Shown one piece after another: positions 24,848 to 33,450 of a stretch of DNA of 64,000 nt. Origin of the DNA: Methylobacterium sp. (GTDB taxonomy: Bacteria > Pseudomonadota > Alphaproteobacteria > Rhizobiales > Beijerinckiaceae); assembly GCA_013823325.1 (NCBI GenBank), contig PNLY01000004.1, positions 54,816 through 118,815 on the forward strand, read 5' to 3'. Both the position numbers and the translations under genes were made by a program. Below the pieces are notes generated by a model. The model worked only from the letters and a program-made list of their open reading frames with translations, was not told the origin of the DNA and searched no databases. Position 1 is the stretch's first letter, and every line of letters begins with the position of its first letter.

Positions 24848-25899
24848 TATTTCATTCCCGTATTGGCGATGCCGGTGGTGATGAAGCGCTGCAGGAAGAC
24901 GAAGACGAGCGCGACCGGAAGCAAGGTCACCACCGTCATCGCGAGCAGGTAGTGCCACTGCGTCTGCAATTCGCCCTGGAAGGCGTTGAGGCCGATCTGC
25001 AGCGTGTAGGCCTCGGTCTTGGTGAGAACCGCGAGCGGCCAGAGGAACTCGTTCCAGCGCCACATGATCGAGAAGATCGCGAGCACGGCCAGCGCCGGCA
25101 TGGCGAGCGGCATGACGATGCGCCAATAGATCTGCCACTCCGAGGCCTTGTCCATGCGCGCCGCCTCGATCAGGTCGCGCGGCAGGGTCAGCATGTACTG
25201 GCGCAGCAGGAAGACGCCGGTCGGCGTCGCCGCGCCCGGCAGGATCACCGCCCAGAGCGAATTGACCAGGCCGAGCTTGGTGATGACGAGATAGACCGGC
25301 ACGAGGATGATCGTGATCGGGATCATCAGCGTGCCGATCACCATCAGCATCACCGCCGTCTTGCCACGGAACTCGTAGATCGACAGCGCATAGGCCGCCA
25401 TCGAGTTGATCACCAGCGTGATCAGCGTCGCGACCGCGGTGACGAAGACCGAGTTCCAGAGGAAGCGCATGAAGGCGAAGCGCTCCAGCGGCTCGGTATA
25501 GTTCTCGGCCGCGAGCTTGAACTCGCGCACCGGGGTGCGCTTGTCGATCGGCACGCGGATGCTCTGGCCGGGATTGGCCGGGTCGACCATCTGCGCCTGG
25601 ATGCCGATGCGGCGGACCTGCGCCAGCACCCGCTTGCTGCCGTCCTCCATCGTCACCTCGAAGAGGGGCAGCGGCTGGGCCTGGCCCTCGACCCTGACTT
25701 CCTTCTGCGACATCGGCAGCAAGGTCGGCGGGAATTCGAGCAGGCCGGCCTGCGTCTTGAAGGATGACAGGCCGAGCCAGAGCACGGGGCCGAACATCAG
25801 GACGACGCCGAGCGCCAGATAGGCGTAAGCCGCGATGTCGGTCCAGTGCCAGCGGCCGGGATTGCGGCGGGCCGTCGCCATGCGGGCGAGCCTGTTCAT
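24847..25899 (-). CDS. Carbohydrate ABC transporter permease (MalG type) with a large periplasmic insertion
   Basis: A 350-residue inner-membrane protein. The C-terminal two thirds carry the normal MalG-type helices and the EAA loop (EAARMDKASEWQIYWRIVMP). Between the first and second membrane helices lies a hydrophilic region of roughly 80 residues (about 55-135). It contains EVRVEGQAQPLPLFEV and PIDKRTPVREFKLAAENY and is absent from the usual 270-280-residue permeases. Similar extra segments are known in AglG-type alpha-glucoside permeases. It may contact the binding protein or ligand. It overlaps its upstream partner permease by 4 bp. Confidence 0.9.
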   Translation of the reverse strand: MNRLARMATARRNPGRWHWTDIAAYAYLALGVVLMFGPVLWLGLSSFKTQAGLLEFPPTLLPMSQKEVRVEGQAQPLPLFEVTMEDGSKRVLAQVRRIGIQAQMVDPANPGQSIRVPIDKRTPVREFKLAAENYTEPLERFAFMRFLWNSVFVTAVATLITLVINSMAAYALSIYEFRGKTAVMLMVIGTLMIPITIILVPVYLVITKLGLVNSLWAVILPGAATPTGVFLLRQYMLTLPRDLIEAARMDKASEWQIYWRIVMPLAMPALAVLAIFSIMWRWNEFLWPLAVLTKTEAYTLQIGLNAFQGELQTQWHYLLAMTVVTLLPVALVFVFLQRFITTGIANTGMK

Positions 25900-26924
25900 G
25901 CCGCCCCCTTGCGGCGGCTCGCCGCGAGCTGGGCCAGCGTCAGCGCGAACAGCACGATGCCGAGCACGACGGAGGCGGCTGCCGCCAGGCCGAAATTCTG
26001 GACCTGATTGGCGAAGGCGGTCTCGTAGATGTAGTGCACGATCATCAAGGTCGCGGTGCCCGGCCCGCCGCCGGTCAGCACGAAGACCTCGTCGAAGGTC
26101 TGCACGCCGCGGATCAGCGCCAGCACGATCACCACGATCATGTTCGGCCAGAGCAATGGCAGGGTGATGCGCCAGAACGTGCGCCAGCGCGGCGTCGCAT
26201 CCATCTCGGCGGCTTCATAGAGATCGGCCGGAATAGCCTGCAGGCCGGCGAGCAGGATCAGCGTGTAGAAGCCCATATGGGCCCAGATCGAGACGAAGAC
26301 GATCCAGAACATCGCCCAGCTCGGATCGACCAGGAACAGGATGCGCTCGCCGCCGAGCGAGGTGATCGCGGCATTGAGCAGGCCGTCGCGCTGCAGGATC
26401 CATTTCCAGGTCAGCGCCACCACCACCGGCGAGAGCAGCACCGGGAAGAAATAGACCGCGCGGAAAAAGCCGCGCGCCTTGATCTTCATATTCAACACCA
26501 CCGCCGTCAGCAGCGAGAACAGCACCATCGCCGTGACCTGAAAGACGGTGAAGCGGGCGGTATTGGCAACGCCGCGCCAGAAATGGTCCTCGCGGCAGGA
26601 GGACGGGTCGAGGAACGAGCCGCAGTCAAAGAGATAGGCGTATTGCTGCGCCCCGACATAAGGCCGCTCGGAGGGAAACAGCCCCGCCCCCCCCGTCACC
26701 GAGAAGATGAAGTTGATGATGAGCGGCAGGAAGACGAAGAGCGAGAAGAAGGCGAGATTGGGCAGAAGGAAGACATAGGCCATCCGGCGCTCGCCGATCA
26801 GCCGCTGCAGAGCCTGCATCGGCCAATCGATCAGGCGCATCAGCATCGCGAGCGGCGCGGCGAAGAGGCTCGCTGCGCCGGCGCGGTCCGGGCTTGCCGT
26901 GGTGACCGGAGCGTCGGAGGCCAT
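25896..26924 (-). CDS. Sugar ABC transporter permease (MalF type)
   Basis: A 342-residue permease. A cytoplasmic N-terminus of about 45 residues precedes the first helix (AYVFLLPNLAFFSLFVFLP). The EAA loop YEAAEMDATPRWRTFWRITLP is present. Between helices 1 and 2 the periplasmic loop contains LFDCGSFLDPSSCREDHFW, which has two cysteines that could form a disulfide. It starts 6 bp after the binding-protein stop and overlaps the second permease by 4 bp. It forms the membrane channel with the product of 24847-25899. Confidence 0.92.
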   Translation of the reverse strand: MASDAPVTTASPDRAGAASLFAAPLAMLMRLIDWPMQALQRLIGERRMAYVFLLPNLAFFSLFVFLPLIINFIFSVTGGAGLFPSERPYVGAQQYAYLFDCGSFLDPSSCREDHFWRGVANTARFTVFQVTAMVLFSLLTAVVLNMKIKARGFFRAVYFFPVLLSPVVVALTWKWILQRDGLLNAAITSLGGERILFLVDPSWAMFWIVFVSIWAHMGFYTLILLAGLQAIPADLYEAAEMDATPRWRTFWRITLPLLWPNMIVVIVLALIRGVQTFDEVFVLTGGGPGTATLMIVHYIYETAFANQVQNFGLAAAASVVLGIVLFALTLAQLAASRRKGAA

Positions 26925-26930
26925 GGCGGC

Positions 26931-28223
26931 TTACTTCTTCCGCTCGGCGATCTGCTGGGCGATGTCGGATTCGATCCGCTTATAGGCCTCGTCGAGGCTG
27001 CCCTCGCCCGAGATCGCCTGGCCGAGCCGGCTGATCACCGCATTGAAGATTACGCGGTTGCTCGTATAGCCCTGCAGTTGGTAGGCGACCGGCGAGAGCT
27101 GCGCGACCTGGTCCGAGAAGACCTTGAGCGCAGCCTTGGCCGGGGCGCTGGCGCCCTTGTAGTCGAGGCCCTTGGCGGCGATGCCGAGATGGCCGGGCAC
27201 GAACAGCGAGCGAGCATAGAACTCGCTCAGCACCGGCTCGCTGGCGAGATATTCCATCACCTTGGCAACGGCTTCCGGGCTCTTGGTGGTCTTGATCGCG
27301 ACGAGGCCGGCTCCGCCTGGCATGCCCGAGCAGGCGGCGGCGCCGCAGGGCGCGGGAACCGCGACCCAGTCGAAGGCATCGCCGACGGTTTTGTCGAACT
27401 GGGCGATCTGCCAGGAACCCGACTGGTACATCACGACCTGGGCGTTCTTGAACTCGTCATTGGCGCCGCGATAGGCGGTGCCGGAGACCGAGCCCCAGAG
27501 CTCCTTCTTCATCACGCCGTTGTTGTGCCAGTCATAGACGAGCTTGGCGCCGCGCTTGAAACCGTCGTCGATGACGGCCGGCTCGCCCTTGGCGTCGAAC
27601 ACCTTGGCGCCCTCGGAGACCGCGACCGAGAAGAAACGATGGCCCGAGCGGTCCATTGCCAGCGGAAACGGCGCCTGGACCTTGGCGGCGACGTCCCGGG
27701 CCGCCTTGCCCCATTCCTCCCAGGTCGCCTTGGCGCCGGGCAACGCGATGCCGGCCTGCTCGAACAGCGTCTTGTTGACGAAGGGGCCGGACACCGTGAG
27801 CTGCGTCATGAAGCCGGTGATGGCCTTGCTGTCGCCCTCCGGGCGCATCCAGGGCAGGAACGGCCCGAAATTCTTCTCCCAATAGGCCGCGTCCTTGAGA
27901 TGCGGGCGCAGGTCGAGCGCATAGCGGGCGATGCCGCCGAGATCGACGACGCGGGCGATGTCCGGGCCCTGGCCGGAGGCGAGCTGGACGGGGAGGTTCT
28001 CGGTGATGGCCTTGTAGGGCACCTGGTCGAGCACGACCTTGATGTCCTTGTTCTCGGCCTCGAAGCGCTTGAGCAGGTCGGTGATGACCTCGCCCTCGTT
28101 GCCGTCGGAGTACCAGGCGATGCGGACCGTGGTCTGGGCCTGCGCCGAGGTGCTCGCGACAAAGCCGCCCGTGACGAGGCCGGCCGTCAAGGCGAGCGCC
28201 GAAATCCAATGCTTGCTATGCAT
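26931..28223 (-). CDS. Sugar ABC transporter substrate-binding protein
   Basis: A 430-residue extracellular solute-binding protein family 1 member. A signal peptide of about 29 residues (hydrophobic ISALALTAGLVTGG, cleavage after AQA) precedes VRIAWYSDGNEGEVI. Typical features follow: LLKRFEAENKDIKVVLDQVP and a C-terminal helical lobe. It is the first gene of the leftward sugar operon, behind the promoter/operator at 28275-28304. With the GH31 enzyme in the same operon, the ligand is probably an alpha-linked oligosaccharide. Confidence 0.93.
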   Translation of the reverse strand: MHSKHWISALALTAGLVTGGFVASTSAQAQTTVRIAWYSDGNEGEVITDLLKRFEAENKDIKVVLDQVPYKAITENLPVQLASGQGPDIARVVDLGGIARYALDLRPHLKDAAYWEKNFGPFLPWMRPEGDSKAITGFMTQLTVSGPFVNKTLFEQAGIALPGAKATWEEWGKAARDVAAKVQAPFPLAMDRSGHRFFSVAVSEGAKVFDAKGEPAVIDDGFKRGAKLVYDWHNNGVMKKELWGSVSGTAYRGANDEFKNAQVVMYQSGSWQIAQFDKTVGDAFDWVAVPAPCGAAACSGMPGGAGLVAIKTTKSPEAVAKVMEYLASEPVLSEFYARSLFVPGHLGIAAKGLDYKGASAPAKAALKVFSDQVAQLSPVAYQLQGYTSNRVIFNAVISRLGQAISGEGSLDEAYKRIESDIAQQIAERKK

Positions 28224-28274
28224 GAGCGTTCCATCCCCGCTTGAGACGACGCCTCCGAGAGCGTCTTGACAATC

Positions 28275-28304
28275 ATTAAGGCAAACGTTTGCCTAGCTTG
28301 TCAA
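28275..28304 (-). promoter_or_regulatory. Promoter of the sugar ABC/GH31 operon
   Basis: On the minus strand TTGACA (28304-28299) is followed after 18 bases by CTTAAT (28280-28275). The LacI-type operator fills the spacer. A mirror TTGACA on the plus strand (28266-28271) could serve the divergent lacI gene, so one operator would control both directions. Confidence 0.6.
28279..28294. promoter_or_regulatory. LacI-family operator
   Basis: A perfect 16-bp palindrome AGGCAAACGTTTGCCT with the central CG typical of LacI-family sites. It lies in the promoter spacer between the binding-protein gene and the divergent lacI-type gene at 28370. Confidence 0.85.
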
Positions 28305-28369
28305 TCCCGAAGTGAGCCGGCATCTGTTGGGCGCCGGTTCGCAGGGCGCAGAATCGGGGACAGGGTGCG

Positions 28370-29407
28370 ATGAAGACCAGGGCCGCAAGGGCACATCAGG
28401 GTTCGGTATCGCTCACCACCGTCGCGGAGGATACCGGCGTCTCGATCTCCACGGTCTCGCGCATCGTCAATGGCGAGAGCGGGCGGGCCTCGCCCGAGAC
28501 TGTGGCGCGCGTCGAGGAAGCGATCGCGCGGCTGGGCTATCGGCCGAACCCGGTCGGCCGGGCGCTGCGCCAGCGCGCCAGCCGGGTCGTGGCGATGCTC
28601 TCGCCCAATCTGGACAACCCCGCCATGGCGGCGATCGCGGTCTCGACCGAGGCGGCGCTGCGCGCCGCCGGCTACGTCATGATCCTGTGCGACACGCATG
28701 ACCGGGCCGAATTGCAGGACGACTACCTCCAGGCGATGCGCGAGCAGTTCGTAGCCGGCTATGTCATGGTCAGTGCCGTGCGCAGCCGCGGGCTGGAGGA
28801 GACGCTCCGGCGCGGCGATCCGATGGTCTTCGTCGCCCGCCACAACCCGCTTGGCGGCGGCGCCTATGTCGGCATCGATAATCGCGCCGCCGGGGCTGAT
28901 GCCGCCGATTTCATGCTGGCGCGCGGCATCGAGCGCCCGGCCGTGCTGATGGCGGCACAGAACGCCTCGAGCACGCAGGAACGCGCCTCCGGCTTCATCG
29001 ACCGCCTCGTCGCGCACGGCATCCCGGACAACGCGATCCGCCGCGCCAGCGGCCCCGGTCTCTCGCATATCGAGATCGGCTATGCCGCCGCCAGGGCGCT
29101 GGTGCAGCAGGGCGGCTGGCCTGAAGGCGCGCTCTGCGTCAGCGATCTGATCGCCTATGGCGCCTATCGGCTCGCGGTCGAGAGCAATGTGCCGATCCCG
29201 CAGCGCTGCACGCTGGTCGGGGTCGACGGCAATGCGCTCAACCACTGGATCGCGCCCTGGCTGACCTCGATCCGCATCCCCTATGAGAGCTTCGGCGGGC
29301 ATGTCGTCGCCCAGTTGCAATCGCTCTGGAGTGGCGAGCCGACGAGCGAGGTTCGCATCCCGCATGAGCGGCCCATGGTCGGGCTCGAACAGAAGGCGAC
29401 GGCATGA
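28370..29407 (+). CDS. LacI-family transcriptional regulator
   Basis: A 345-residue repressor. The N-terminal helix-turn-helix and hinge helix (SLTTVAEDTGVSISTVSRIV, then RPNPVGRALRQR) are standard for LacI proteins. A periplasmic-binding-protein-like sugar-sensing domain follows (SRVVAMLSPNLDNPAMAAIA, and later CTLVGVDGNALNHWIAPWLTSI). It is divergent from the sugar ABC/GH31 operon and should bind the palindrome at 28279-28294. It would release on binding the imported sugar or its cleavage product. A 4-bp ATGA overlap couples it to the downstream cupin gene. Confidence 0.93.
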   Translation: MKTRAARAHQGSVSLTTVAEDTGVSISTVSRIVNGESGRASPETVARVEEAIARLGYRPNPVGRALRQRASRVVAMLSPNLDNPAMAAIAVSTEAALRAAGYVMILCDTHDRAELQDDYLQAMREQFVAGYVMVSAVRSRGLEETLRRGDPMVFVARHNPLGGGAYVGIDNRAAGADAADFMLARGIERPAVLMAAQNASSTQERASGFIDRLVAHGIPDNAIRRASGPGLSHIEIGYAAARALVQQGGWPEGALCVSDLIAYGAYRLAVESNVPIPQRCTLVGVDGNALNHWIAPWLTSIRIPYESFGGHVVAQLQSLWSGEPTSEVRIPHERPMVGLEQKATA

Positions 29408-29784
29408 GCCTGCTCGACCACGAGACCCAGCCGCTGGAGCAATGGCGCGAGGGCGTGATGACACTGATGCGCGTCTCGGCGCTGGTGCGCTCCAGCCAGC
29501 TCTGCATCTTCGAGCAGTTCTGCGATCCCGGCCTCGGCGCGCCGATCCACCTCCACGCCGTCGAGGAGGTGCTGGAAGTGATGGAAGGCGAAGCCGAGAT
29601 CACGCTGCGCGGCGAAAGCCTGACCTTACGCGCCAACCAGTCGATCGTGATCCCGGCCGGTGCGAGGCACGGCTTCCGCAATATCGGCCGCGGCATCCTC
29701 AAGGTCCGTGCCACCCTCGCTTCGCCGATCTTCGAGGCGAGCTATGACGACCGCGCCGAGCAGTCGCGGCGCTGGATCCCGTGA
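29404..29784 (+). CDS. Cupin-domain protein
   Basis: A 126-residue single-domain cupin. Metal-binding motif 1 is IHLHAVEEVLEVMEGEAEI (His, His and Glu), and motif 2 is AGARHGFRNIG. Small stand-alone cupins act as epimerases, isomerases, lyases or ligand sensors. It overlaps the lacI-type gene by 4 bp and is followed after 20 bp by mgsA. A role in processing the sugar imported by the divergent operon is plausible but unproven. Confidence 0.85.
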   Translation: MSLLDHETQPLEQWREGVMTLMRVSALVRSSQLCIFEQFCDPGLGAPIHLHAVEEVLEVMEGEAEITLRGESLTLRANQSIVIPAGARHGFRNIGRGILKVRATLASPIFEASYDDRAEQSRRWIP

Positions 29785-29804
29785 GGCGATAAAGGAAAAC
29801 CAAG

Positions 29805-30185
29805 ATGCCGCTGACGATCGGGATGATCGCGCATGACCGCAAGAAGCCGGAGCTGGCGCAATGGGCGAGCGATCATGCCGGGCTGATCATGCGTCACCGC
29901 ATCGTCGCCACCGCCACCACCGGCTCGGTGCTGAAGCAGTCGATGCCCGATCTGGAGATCCGGCTGGTCAAGAGCGGCCCGCTCGGCGGCGACCAGCAGA
30001 TCGGCGCGATGATCGCGCAGGGCGAGCTCGACGCGCTGTTCTTCTTCCCCGATCCGCTGCAGGCGCAGCCGCACGATGTCGACGTCAAGGCGCTGCTGCG
30101 GCTGGTCCTGGTCTACGACATCCCGGCCGCGTTCAGCCCGCGCACGGCGACCGCATTGGCGCAGTCGGGGCTGCTGAAGGGCTGA
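29805..30185 (+). CDS. mgsA: Methylglyoxal synthase
   Basis: A 126-residue enzyme converting dihydroxyacetone phosphate to methylglyoxal and phosphate. Conserved features are IAHDRKK (8-14), TTG (38-40), and the catalytic aspartate in GPLGGDQQIG (D63). The histidine in DPLQAQPHDVDVKALLRL (H90) corresponds to His98 of E. coli. The length is slightly shorter than the E. coli protein because the C-terminal tail is reduced. Sitting directly after the sugar regulator and cupin, it may relieve phosphate limitation when sugar influx is high. Confidence 0.95.
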   Translation: MPLTIGMIAHDRKKPELAQWASDHAGLIMRHRIVATATTGSVLKQSMPDLEIRLVKSGPLGGDQQIGAMIAQGELDALFFFPDPLQAQPHDVDVKALLRLVLVYDIPAAFSPRTATALAQSGLLKG

Positions 30186-30218
30186 CAGGAGCCCTCTACC
30201 CGAAAGCCGTGCTACAAA

Positions 30219-30243
30219 TCCCTCGTCCTGCCGGAACGAGGGA
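30219..30243 (+). promoter_or_regulatory. Hairpin covering the ribosome-binding site of the NADH dehydrogenase gene
   Basis: TCCCTCGT (30219-30226) pairs perfectly with ACGAGGGA (30236-30243) across a 9-base loop. The right arm includes the GAGG-type ribosome-binding site 6 bases before the ATG at 30250. It could act as a translational switch, or as a T-less terminator after mgsA. Confidence 0.4.
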
Positions 30244-30249
30244 TGGCCG

Positions 30250-31524
30250 ATGAGCGGAGCGCATCATGTCGTGGTGATTGGTGGCGGCTTCGCCGGATTG
30301 GAGACCGTGCATCGCCTGGCCGGCGCCGATGTCCGCATCACTGTCGTCGACCGCCGCAATCACCACCTGTTCCAGCCGCTGCTCTACCAGGTCGCCACCG
30401 CCTCGCTCGCCACCTCCGAGATCGCCTGGCCGATCCGGCACCTGTTCCGCCGCCGCGGCGACGTCACCACGCTATTGGCCGAGGTCACCGGCATCGACAC
30501 GAGCCTGCGCGAGGTCGCGCTCTCGACCGGCGAGATCCTGCACTACGACGCGCTGGTCATCGCCACCGGCGCGACCCATGCCTATTTCGGCCATGACGAC
30601 TGGGAGCCCTATGCGCCCGGCCTGAAGACGCTGGAAGACGCGACGACGATCCGCCGCCGCATCCTCACCGCCTTCGAACGCGCCGAGGCGGCGGCCGATC
30701 CCGAGCGTCGCGCCGCCCTGCTGACCTTCGTCGTCATCGGGGCCGGCCCGACCGGCGTCGAGCTCGCCGGCACCATTGCGGAGCTGGCGCACGCCACCCT
30801 GCCGAAGGAGTTCCGCCGGATCGATACGCGCGTGACGCGTGTCGTGCTGGTCGAAGCGGGGCCGCGCATCCTGCCAAGCTTCGACGCTGACCTCGCAGCC
30901 TATGCCCATCACGAATTGCAGCGCATCGGCGTCGAGGTCCGCACCGGCGCCCCCGTCACCGCCTGCACGCCGGACGGCGTCGTGATCGGCGAGGAGACCC
31001 TGCGGGCGGCAACGGTGATCTGGGCCGCGGGCGTGCGCGCCTCGCGGGCCGGCGCCTGGCTCGCGGCCCCCATGGATCGCGCCGGCCGCGTCGAGGTCGA
31101 GCCCGATCTCAGCGTGCCCGGCCACCCCGAGATCTTCGTGATCGGCGACACGGCGAGTGTGAAAGACCAGGACGGCAAGCCGGTGCCCGGCATCGCCCCC
31201 GCTGCCAAGCAGCAGGGCCGCCATGTCGCGGCGACGATCAAGCGCCGGCTGGCGGGCGACAAGGCGCTACGCCCCTTCGCCTACAGCCATGCCGGCAGCC
31301 TCGCCACCGTCGGCAAGCGCGTCGCCATCATCGATTTCGGCCGGGTGAAGCTGAAGGGCTGGCTCGCCTGGTGGCTCTGGGGCCTGGCGCACATCTATTT
31401 CCTGATCGGCGTGCGCAACCGGCTCAGCGTCGCCCTGAGCTGGCTCTGGATCCACGCCCGCGACCAGCGCAGCGCCAGGCTGATCACCCAGCGCGACGTG
31501 AAGCAGCCGGGTGGCGGCGCCTGA
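30250..31524 (+). CDS. ndh: Type II NADH dehydrogenase (NAD(P)/FAD-dependent oxidoreductase)
   Basis: A 424-residue single-subunit NADH:quinone oxidoreductase. The FAD motif VVIGGGFAGLETVHRLAG lies at the N-terminus and the NADH motif VVIGAGPTGVELAGTIAEL near residues 159-177. The LFQPLLYQVATASL segment near residue 45 is characteristic of NDH-2 quinone/FAD contacts. The C-terminal GWLAWWLWGLAHIYFLIGVRN gives the amphipathic/membrane anchor of this family. It would feed electrons from NADH to quinone without proton pumping. The preceding hairpin may regulate its translation. Its 3' end faces pgi with a palindromic repeat between. Confidence 0.93.
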   Translation: MSGAHHVVVIGGGFAGLETVHRLAGADVRITVVDRRNHHLFQPLLYQVATASLATSEIAWPIRHLFRRRGDVTTLLAEVTGIDTSLREVALSTGEILHYDALVIATGATHAYFGHDDWEPYAPGLKTLEDATTIRRRILTAFERAEAAADPERRAALLTFVVIGAGPTGVELAGTIAELAHATLPKEFRRIDTRVTRVVLVEAGPRILPSFDADLAAYAHHELQRIGVEVRTGAPVTACTPDGVVIGEETLRAATVIWAAGVRASRAGAWLAAPMDRAGRVEVEPDLSVPGHPEIFVIGDTASVKDQDGKPVPGIAPAAKQQGRHVAATIKRRLAGDKALRPFAYSHAGSLATVGKRVAIIDFGRVKLKGWLAWWLWGLAHIYFLIGVRNRLSVALSWLWIHARDQRSARLITQRDVKQPGGGA

Positions 31525-31529
31525 AGCGC

Positions 31530-31635
31530 GTCATGCTGGGGCTTGACCCGAGCATCTCAGGCAGGAGGGGCGCTTGTCCGTGCCTTCTCGTCACGAGATT
31601 CTCGGTCTGCGCTTCGCTTCGCCCGAGAATGACGG
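31530..31635. repeat. Intergenic palindromic repeat, family B, copy 1
   Basis: The element runs from GTCATGCTGGGGCTTGACCC to CTTCGCCCGAGAATGACGG. The arms are GCTGGGG-CTTGA-CCCGAGC, and an ATTCTCGG...CCCGAGAAT stem. It lies between the convergent ndh and pgi genes and reaches almost to the pgi stop. It matches the elements at 45666-45761 and 47776-47885. Confidence 0.8.
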
Positions 31636-31641
31636 CTGCGG

Positions 31642-33270
31642 CTACCGCCCCGTCAGATAGCGCGCCAGCCCCGCCGTCGAGGCGTCGTGCGCCTCGGCCG
31701 GCGCCTTGCCCTCGATCACCGGCAGCAGCGCCGTCGCCAGCTCCTTGCCGAGCTCCACGCCCCATTGGTCGAACGCGTTGATGTCGAACACCGCCGCCTC
31801 GACGAAGACGCGGTGCTCGTAGAGCGCGATCAGCCGCCCGAGCGTGAACGGGTCGAGCTTGCGATAGGCGATGGTCACGCTCGGCCGGTTGCCCGGGAAG
31901 ACCTTGTGCGGCGCGAGGTGCTCGACCGCATCAGGCGACAGCCCCTGCTTTACGAGCTGCGCCTTCGCCTCCTCCAGCGTGCGGCCTTTCATCATCGCCT
32001 CGCTCTGGGCGAGGCAGTTGGCGAGCAGCAGGCGGTGCTGATGGGCGAGCTCCGGCTCGTGCCCCTCGGCCGCGACCAGGAATTCGCAGGGGATGATGTC
32101 CGTGCCCTGGTGCAGCAGCTGGAAGAAGGCGTGCTGGCCGTTTGTGCCGGGCTCGCCCCAGACCAGCGGCCCGGTCGGCCGCGTCACCGCCCCGCCAGCC
32201 TTGTGCACGCGCTTGCCGTTCGACTCCATGTCGAGCTGCTGCAGATAGGCCGGCAGCCGCGCCAGGCGCTGGTCATAAGGCAGGACCGCGCGGGCCGGAT
32301 AGCCGCAGCTTTCGCGATGCCAGAGCCCGATCAGAGCGAACAGCACGGGCAGGTTCTGAACCAGCGGCGCGGTGCGGAAATGCTCGTCCATCGCATGCGC
32401 GCCGGCGAGGAAGGCGCGGAAGTTCTCAGGGCCGATCGCGATCATCACCGGCAGGCCGATCGCCGACCAGACCGAATAGCGCCCGCCAACCCAGTCCCAG
32501 AAGCCGAAGATCCGCTCCGGCTGGATGCCGAAGGCCGCGACCTTGTCGAGCGCGGTAGAGACCGCGGCGAAATGCCTGGCCACGGCATCTTCGCCGAGCG
32601 CCCCGGCGATCCAGCGCCGCGCCGTCGCGGCATTGGTCATGGTCTCGATCGTGGTGAAGGTCTTCGAGGCCACGATGACCAGCGTCCGCGCCGGATCGAG
32701 CTTGGCCAGCGTATCGGCGATATGGGCGCCGTCGACATTGGAGACGTAATGCAGGCGCGGCCCGTCATGATAGGGCGCCAGCGCCAGCGTCGCCATCACC
32801 GGTCCGAGATCGGAACCGCCGATGCCGATATTGACGACATCGGTGAAGCGTCCGCCATCGGACGCCGCTGTCCTGCCGCTGCGGATGCCTTCGGCAAAGG
32901 CAGACATCCGCTCCAGCACCGCCTTGATCTCAGGCATGACGTCGACGCCATCGACTATCACCGGTCGGCCGGACTGGTTGCGCAGCGCCGTATGCAGCAC
33001 GGCGCGCCCTTCGGTGCTGTTGATCGGCTCGCCCGCGAACATCGCGTCACGCTTGGCCTCGACATCCGCCGCCTCGGCGAGCGCCAGCAGCAACTCCATC
33101 GTCTCGGCGTTTACGGCCGTCTTGGAATAGTCGAGCAGGAGGTCGTCGAGCCGGGCCGAAAAGCTGGAAAAGCGCTTGTCGTCGGCGGCGAAGAGCTCGC
33201 GCAGATGTTGCGAGACGGTTCGGGTGCGATGCGCGGCAAGATCCGCCCAGGCCTTCTCCAGCACGATCAT
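31642..33270 (-). CDS. pgi: Glucose-6-phosphate isomerase
   Basis: A 542-residue phosphoglucose isomerase of normal length. Signature 1, [16 protein letters not shown], and the C-terminal signature in [20 protein letters not shown] are complete. The catalytic glutamate region [12 protein letters not shown] is also present. It interconverts glucose-6-phosphate and fructose-6-phosphate. The start is uncertain: GGAGG abuts the ATG at 33270, whereas a GTG two codons later (33264) has ideal 6-base spacing, so the true protein may begin VLEKAW. It is monocistronic, with no partner gene upstream. Confidence 0.96.
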   Translation of the reverse strand: MIVLEKAWADLAAHRTRTVSQHLRELFAADDKRFSSFSARLDDLLLDYSKTAVNAETMELLLALAEAADVEAKRDAMFAGEPINSTEGRAVLHTALRNQSGRPVIVDGVDVMPEIKAVLERMSAFAEGIRSGRTAASDGGRFTDVVNIGIGGSDLGPVMATLALAPYHDGPRLHYVSNVDGAHIADTLAKLDPARTLVIVASKTFTTIETMTNAATARRWIAGALGEDAVARHFAAVSTALDKVAAFGIQPERIFGFWDWVGGRYSVWSAIGLPVMIAIGPENFRAFLAGAHAMDEHFRTAPLVQNLPVLFALIGLWHRESCGYPARAVLPYDQRLARLPAYLQQLDMESNGKRVHKAGGAVTRPTGPLVWGEPGTNGQHAFFQLLHQGTDIIPCEFLVAAEGHEPELAHQHRLLLANCLAQSEAMMKGRTLEEAKAQLVKQGLSPDAVEHLAPHKVFPGNRPSVTIAYRKLDPFTLGRLIALYEHRVFVEAAVFDINAFDQWGVELGKELATALLPVIEGKAPAEAHDASTAGLARYLTGR

Positions 33271-33450
33271 CCTCCGTGGCGATTGCGATCGGCCGCCGCA
33301 GCGGCAAACCGAGGTAGCATACCGATGGCGGCAAGGTCACGGCGGCAGCCGGGCAGGACGGATATGCAGAGGGAGGATCGTCAGCCCGAACGGGCGAGTT
33401 CCATCGCCCTCGCTACCGCTTTCGGCAGATCGGCTGCGCCCCAGACCGGA

